Shown piece by piece: positions 31,036 through 35,856 of a DNA stretch of 35,856 nucleotides (its first letter is position 1; every line of letters begins with the position of its first letter). The position numbers and the translations under genes are program-made. The DNA is taken from assembly GCF_000485595.1 (NCBI RefSeq), contig NW_014577811.1:51538-87393 (forward strand), given 5' to 3'. The stretch comes from Priapulus caudatus (Eukaryota; Priapulida; Priapulimorpha; Priapulimorphida; Priapulidae). A model generated the notes under the pieces. That model was not told the DNA's origin. It saw only the letters and a list, made by a program, of their open reading frames with translations, and made no database searches.

Positions 31036-31834
31036 TAGAAGTTATGTATGTAGCCTCCCAAACAATTACAAATCCCCGCAGGCGTTCAATCATGGGAAAT
31101 TTAGAAAAGTGCTAATATCTCCATTGTTAGAAATACTGAAGTAAGTTGCTGATTTTTCAAACGCTATTTCTCAAAACGCACAACGCCGATTCCAAAATTT
31201 TTTGTTACGTTTCAATGCTAACATATCAAAGAAAAAAAGTGTTTCTGGAATTTCATATTATATTTTATAAGTTATAGCTCATTGTTTACAAAATTGTTGC
31301 GTTTTGAAAATCACTACAAATTTTCGTACATTTTTTCTAACTTATTTCCTAAATTAAAGCTTTTTTTTTAATTCCAGGGAGTTTTTTAGTTCATATTATG
31401 AACAACTTATGGTTAAAAGTTTAAGTTAACCCTCTGTTTCTAAAAATAAAAAAATAAAATTGTTTTTGTATAAATTCACAATTTTTTCTGTCACTTAATT
31501 AGCGATAAATTTTACAAAAAAAAATTTAATTGAGAGCGTAGAGAGACATCTCTCTTATGTAATGAATATTATGAGTTCGATTGAATTTGATCAGCAGTTA
31601 TTTTCCAATGCCCTTTACAGTGTTACCTGTCCGTAACCCTAACAGTATACCTCATTCACGCGTTAATTGCCAGTATGGTAATAACCAGTATGGTTGCCAG
31701 TATGGTATGGTATGGGGTAGTAATTTGACATATGTACGCTTATGTTGGGTTACATTATAATGTATCTAACGGCTGACATACCAACTCGCGGGTATATACG
31801 CGCCCCTGACGTCTTATCGTCTTGCACACGTACG
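31036..31834. other. AT-rich spacer
   Basis: No gene or repeat was recognised apart from a short GCCAGTATGGT / TATGGTATGG tandem near 31670-31715. Confidence 0.4.
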
Positions 31835-31904
31835 TTATGTTCAGGAGTGGATAATATAGATTAACAATAATCAATAATCTCTATTATCCACTCCTGATAT
31901 GTTG
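31835..31904. repeat. Hairpin element, TATATCAGGAG family, member 2
   Basis: TTATGTTCAGGAGTGGATAATA pairs with TATTATCCACTCCTGATATG around a short AT-rich loop. Likely a very short MITE-type foldback. Confidence 0.7.
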
Positions 31905-31938
31905 TATCGACGTATATACGACGACACATACGACGTAT

Positions 31939-31995
31939 GTATATATCAGGAGTAGATAATAGGGAAGTTACCTATTATCTACTCCTGGTATATAT
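31939..31995. repeat. Hairpin element, TATATCAGGAG family, member 3
   Basis: TATATATCAGGAGTAGATAA pairs almost perfectly with TTATCTACTCCTGGTATATA, with about 12 bp between. It lies only about 35 bp from member 2. Confidence 0.75.
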
Positions 31996-32096
31996 GTATA
32001 TGTATATGTATATTATGTAGAGCGTGACGCTACACAAGTGAGTGAAAGGAAAGGTGTAGGAGAGTAGCAAATGAATAACGAAAAGCGAAGTATAAA

Positions 32097-33515
32097 GTTA
32101 AAAAGTGCTTAGCTCTAGTACTATAGCCCGTATACAGTTGCTAGCAGCCTCCCCCCTGCGGCAACTGTACGCGGGCTAGTACTAGTACTAGTAGTAGTAC
32201 TAGTAGTAGTAGTAGTAGTACTAGTACTAGTAGTAGTAGTACTACTAGTACTAGAGCTAAAAAGTTCTGATATCTAGGTCGCGTTATTCAACCAAAGTTC
32301 TTAGCGAACATGACGTTAATAAAGAATTTTTGCAAACACTATACAACAATATGCAGTTTATATACACTTGGCCTGCGATTCACGGCATATAAACAAACAA
32401 AAAAGGAGAAAGTAGACAATAAACATGAGACTTACTTACGATAAGAAATACAAATGGCGGCTATAATAGAAATGGCGCTACCACGCTAGTGGCTCGAGCG
32501 ACGGCGCCGGACCACGTGACGTAGTGACGCGCGGCAAGGCGGCAAGAACCCAAGTCTCTTGACCCTATCAGAGCTCTGATGCTCTGAGGTATTGTTCTAA
32601 GCATAGAAATAGAAACCTATCTGGTAACTGGTTATCTATACTATTTCTATGGTTCTAAGACACTGATCTCTATAATAAAATCTTATAATCTTAACAAATA
32701 ATTAATAAGTCCTAATAAATATAATCTAATATTATAGAGATCATGCGCATGCAGCCAGGAAGGGGGTGGGGCCAAAAACGCCGGCCAAAAAAAGAGAGAG
32801 AGAAGAGAAAAAAGAAAGAAGACGTAGGAAGAAAAAGGAGCATACAAAGACACATGACAAAGACTGTGTTAAAAAGATTATAAAAGAAACAACAGATATA
32901 TCTTTAAATTATTTAAAAATATTTTGTGAAATGAGCTTTGAGCCCAGCGCAGTTCGCCTTTCATCCAGCTCGGCATAACATATCATGCGTACCTAGTAGG
33001 TATAGTCATATTACCTACCTACACAATAATATGACTATTGCTAATGCTGTTTTCTGAAGATATCCTAAACAAAATCGAAATCTTGTTTAGCAATAAAACC
33101 AATATTATTTTTGAAAATTCAGGATTAAGAGTCGAGAACGGTACAACGAATCGTCTTCTCTCTCTAATAATTTAATGAAACGTCAGAGCTTCCGCGCTTC
33201 GCGCGGGAGGAAACTCCTCCCTCCCTGCACCCACCCCCTAGGAAGTGCGCTCCGCGCGCTCTTTAAGTGATTCGCCCCAGGGGCGTAAATCCCGGGGGAT
33301 GGGGGATGCATCCCCCCCCCCGCTCTTGAAGGAGGGGGGGATGGCCTGTACAAATATCCCCCCCTGAGATTCAAAAAAAAAGAGAAAAAAAAAGAAAGAA
33401 ATGTGATTGTTTCAATTTCAGCATAATGCATGAAAAATGAGTTTTTTAAATGTATGTATAACTGTATAGCCTATACAGTACAATTCAGTGTTAATCATGG
33501 CTATTGCATGGTATG

Positions 33516-33518
<3 letters not shown>
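32097..33518 (-). repeat. Right arm of the large inverted repeat (~1.42 kb)
   Basis: Reverse complement of 28041-29460. Differences are mainly in homopolymers and short tandem tracts. It lies just downstream (in transcription sense) of the last exon of piwi copy 2, separated by a (GT)n run and about 90 bp of intron. Confidence 0.9.

Positions 33519-33521
<3 letters not shown>

Positions 33522-33561
<40 letters not shown>
33522..33561 (+). repeat. (GT)n microsatellite
   Basis: About 20 pure GT units immediately outside the right inverted arm, inside the intron downstream of the piwi copy 2 exon at 33652. A (TGAT)n-like patch follows at 33592-33625. Confidence 0.95.
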
Positions 33562-33564
<3 letters not shown>

Positions 33565-33651
33565 CTTTGTACCACTGATTTCGATCCCACTCATGATTAT
33601 TATGATTATGATTATATACATGATTATTAAATTCACAAAAATTATATATAC

Positions 33652-33784
33652 CTGTCATAGTGCAAAGCTCCGGTATCAGTTTGTAGGGCCCGCCCTTCCT
33701 TGTCCTTCCCGCTTTTCTATCTTTTTTACTGGCCCTTGAGATCAACAAGGGTTGTCTTGCATCATGTATTGTAAGGTCATAATG
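33652..33784 (-). pseudogene. piwi copy 2, next PAZ exon
   Basis: 133 bp with a TTTCACAG acceptor and an ACAG|GTATAT donor. It encodes HYDLTIHDARQPLLIS and LIPELCTMTG, typical of the PIWI region between PAZ and MID (Y-N-x-x-I-x-D-x-x-QPLL-(I/V)-S ... L-(I/V)-PELC-x-(M/L)-TG). No copy 1 counterpart is in the window. Confidence 0.85.
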
Positions 33785-33971
33785 CTGTGAAACATTCAAA
33801 ACAGAACGAAATTAATGACCATCACAAACGTACGTGCCTCAATGTTCTCAGAATTATAAAACAGACATACAAAAGCAAGTATATTATCCTAAACTTCGTT
33901 GGAAGATTTAACTCACCTGTGTTAACTTACTCCTGGCTCAAAACAATGCAACAAATAATAAAAATACTTGC

Positions 33972-34084
33972 CGTTTTATAGAATTCGTTGTATGTTATGG
34001 CTGTACCATCTCTCTCAGGAAAAGTACTGCTGGGATTTTCGTTCCACTCGATATCATCTATGGTGTAAGTTTTGTTGTTGTACC
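33972..34084 (-). pseudogene. piwi copy 2, counterpart of exon 8, +1 frameshift
   Basis: 113 bp against 112 in copy 1: one extra T in the ACT TTT CCT run (minus strand) gives a stop almost at once. Other changes are conservative (KK to ER, V to I, Y to F). The GC donor (ACG|GCAAGT) is shared. Confidence 0.85.
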
Positions 34085-34436
34085 TATAGGACAATAAGAC
34101 GACAACATAGTCATGATTACCTCAACTTAATCATAATTGATTAAATCGCGATTATTTAGTTATGTCAACACATACACAAGTTGTCATAAACTTCTAAGTA
34201 TAGACTAATATTTTAAGAACAAATGTTTCTAACTTCATGACCACTTATTTTTGAACACAATCTTCTTGGCAGGAGAAAAGGCTACAGGTAGTGTCAGCCA
34301 TTTATTGCTGTGGATATCTTTCTATTTTCACGTTCACCATGGCATAACTTTCAATGTGTGCCATTTGTGTGTTGCCACTATTAATGTCTAGGAAAATATA
34401 AGTCTATTGATCAGGTTAAGTACATATTGGTCTTAC

Positions 34437-34527
34437 TTCATGAGTACAATGCTGCCGATGATCGTGCGGGCACATGACTCATGAAAATTGCCCCCCCGCT
34501 GGTTCAGCTCATACATGACGTCAAGGA
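34437..34527 (-). pseudogene. piwi copy 2, counterpart of exon 7
   Basis: 91 bp, same phase and splice sites as copy 1 exon 7. Two replacements are seen: Gln to His in NFQES, and Thr to Met in SIVLT. Otherwise intact. Confidence 0.85.
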
Positions 34528-34894
34528 CTGGAACATATAATAAATACCTGATTACAAAGTCAAACAGATTTGATGTAGATATTTTTTTTTAAATCCACAA
34601 TGTTATGCATGGCAGTCCTACATATTAAAACCAATGACAAGATTATAAGATGTGACACAAAGCACAAGGCTTTCCATCATTTGATTGCATTTAAGTTGTT
34701 TTCTATTTTGGCTATCAAGTGATCTTCTTATTAATTTTATACGTTTTGTTGAAATCTATTTAGGAAAAGCTAGGAAAACGTGACAGCAGCATTGCTATAC
34801 AATAATGAAAATCGAAAACACTTAAAACAAAATTGCAGGAGACTGAATGTATGCAGCAGGGGGCAATGACTACAAAGAACAACGGCAAACTCAC

Positions 34895-34922
34895 CCGAGT
34901 CAACACCTCCCTGAGGATTCAT
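34895..34922 (-). pseudogene. piwi copy 2, fused exon 1/6
   Basis: 28 bp: ATG AAT CCT CAG GGA GGT GTT from exon 1, then GAC TCG G|GTGAGT from the end of exon 6. The junction is in frame and keeps the exon 6 donor. Confidence 0.75.
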
Positions 34923-35236
34923 TGTCTACAAACTAAGTCGCGCGCTGGAGACGACAATGCAAAACGTTCTTAACCTGGACCTGGAAAAGAAGGTGCAGAC
35001 TTATAAACGTTGAATTACTAAACCGAATAAATATATTATCACACAGCATCGTTACTTTTCTAGTAGTAAGTAAAATGTTAGTGTTTGCTTAAGTGTAAGC
35101 ATTGTATATGTGCTAGACTTTGAACAGACAATAACAGTAATCATTGAAATTTTTGGTGACACGAATGGTTCGAGGTAATGATAATCGAAGTTTATTTTTT
35201 CTATTATATTTCTGCATGTGACACACATGGCAATCT
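34923..35236 (-). promoter_or_regulatory. Duplicated upstream block of piwi copy 2
   Basis: Near-identical to 14720-15037, including the possible CTTCTTTTCCAG acceptor. Homology stops at GGCAATCT in both copies, so this is the edge of the duplicated unit. Confidence 0.55.
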
Positions 35237-35386
35237 GTGTAAATATATATATTAGCCTCCCGTGCAACAGTCGCGCCGCGAAAGCAATGGCGCCGGCAGC
35301 GTATGGTTGGACGTATATAGCTAGGATTTGGACGGAATTTACAGGAAACTGTCGGCAATAGAGAGTATAGAAGCATTAAGAATTTG

Positions 35387-35443
35387 GTAGTAAATAGATT
35401 TCGTATTTAGTTACCATTATATTTTATTGAAACGCTTCAAGTG
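35387..35443 (+). repeat. 57-bp direct repeat, second copy
   Basis: Same orientation as 25177-25234 with scattered substitutions. It lies just outside the end of the piwi copy 2 homology. Confidence 0.6.
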
Positions 35444-35472
35444 CCTGTCATTGCTCCCGCTGCACACTGACG

Positions 35473-35629
35473 CTGAGAGGGTCTATGTCCCACAGGGTAC
35501 TGCCGGAACGTACCCTGCCGGAACTTACCCGGTCCCTGGTACCACTATCATATATGCCGGACCGTACCTCGCCTACTCCACTAACGATCGAGTCCGTTCC
35601 GGCAGTACCCTGGGGGACATAGACCCTAT
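35473..35629. mobile_element. ~155-bp TIR element (GGGTCTATGTCCC ends)
   Basis: GGGTCTATGTCCCACAGGGT followed by ACTGCCGGAACG is mirrored by CGTTCCGGCAGT then ACCCTGGGGGACATAGACCC. The arms are about 33 bp with one or two mismatches. Inside, GTACCCTGCCGGAAC repeats. Open frames on both strands share VYVPQGTAGT because of this symmetry and are not genes. Confidence 0.7.
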
Positions 35630-35689
35630 GAGCCACACGGACACTTAAATATCTAGTAAACCCTATAAGTAAACCATAGATATATATAC

Positions 35690-35811
35690 AACACATGTAT
35701 ATATAATATCCATATATATATATATATATACATATAGCTACGTTATAGCTATATATAGCTACGTTATAGCTATATATAGCTACGTTATATAGCTATATAT
35801 ATTTACATATA

Positions 35812-35856
<45 letters not shown>
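35690..35856 (+). repeat. TA-rich tandem repeat at window end
   Basis: TAGCTACGTTATAGCTATATA (about 21 bp) repeats about three times at 35737-35800, flanked by (TA)n. The final 45 bp are pure (TA)n running off the window. Confidence 0.9.

Larger units (their letters stand above)
33652..34922 (-). pseudogene. piwi: piwi copy 2: internally deleted, frameshifted
   Basis: Exons in order are 34922-34895, 34527-34437, 34084-33972 and 33784-33652. The first joins ATG plus six codons of exon 1 directly and in frame to the last seven bases of exon 6, removing the RG tract, linker and N domain. The next two correspond to copy 1 exons 7 and 8; the last encodes further PAZ (LISRASKKDR, LIPELCTMTG). Phases agree throughout except that exon 34084-33972 has five A (plus strand 34020-34024) where copy 1 has four. 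That brings a TGA within two codons. No later exons are seen; the large inverted repeat lies directly beyond. Without the extra base the frame would be open to 33652. I call it a pseudogene, but the single-base indel could be a sequencing error. Confidence 0.8.

Noticed and set aside
33183-33799. Frames reading through the (GT)n run
   Set aside because: Mostly microsatellite and C-run translation; only the part at 33652-33784 on the minus strand is a real exon.

Overview
The window is eukaryotic. It shows an intron-containing gene, hAT-type and TTAA-target transposons, long inverted repeats and abundant microsatellites ((CA)n, (GT)n, (TA)n, (AGT)n). The one recognisable host gene is a PIWI-clade Argonaute, so an invertebrate metazoan is the best guess; I cannot name the species. 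A 10-N gap at 22904-22913 marks this as an assembled contig.

The centrepiece is the piwi locus on the minus strand. Eight exons between 14719 and 5791 join with matching phases into 350 uninterrupted codons: an Arg-Gly-rich N terminus, the conserved N/linker region and most of the PAZ domain. No MID or PIWI (RNase H-like) exons follow; a hairpin-bearing repeat (5640-5783) abuts the last exon. A second, shorter piwi copy lies at 33652-34922, same strand, with the same upstream sequence (14720-15037 matches 34923-35236). In copy 2 the start codon is joined in frame to the last bases of exon 6, deleting everything in between. It then carries counterparts of exons 7 and 8 and one further PAZ exon not seen for copy 1. 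It has a +1 frameshift in an A run, and its next exons are missing because a 5.5-kb inverted-repeat structure lies directly downstream. Neither copy can encode a complete PIWI protein from this window alone.

Layout: 1-4050 is mostly unexplained sequence with a possible decayed Gag/protease fragment near 1980-2757. 4050-5640 is AT-rich and featureless. 5640-15037 is piwi copy 1, its introns filled with small transposons: a 677-bp TTAA-target element, a 381-bp hAT, a nested pair at 9090-10290 and two ~190-bp repeats. 15040-22700 is repeat country, including a ~2.1-kb TIR element carrying about 690 bp of alternating purine-pyrimidine GTGC/ACGT-type repeat. 22730-33520 is a mosaic of inverted repeats: paired copies at 22.9 and 30.7 kb, paired copies at 24.1 and 25.8 kb, a 961-bp hAT with perfect 8-bp target duplication, a broken hAT-like domesticated/transposase reading frame, and two ~1.42-kb arms at 28041-29460 and 32097-33518. 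33652-35236 is piwi copy 2. The window ends in a small TIR element and a TA-rich tandem repeat.

Several insertions have an uninterrupted sister copy inside the same window, so insertion boundaries and target sites can be read directly. A piRNA-pathway gene fragmented and partly duplicated among dense, inverted transposon copies is the most interesting theme. Any regulatory meaning is inference.
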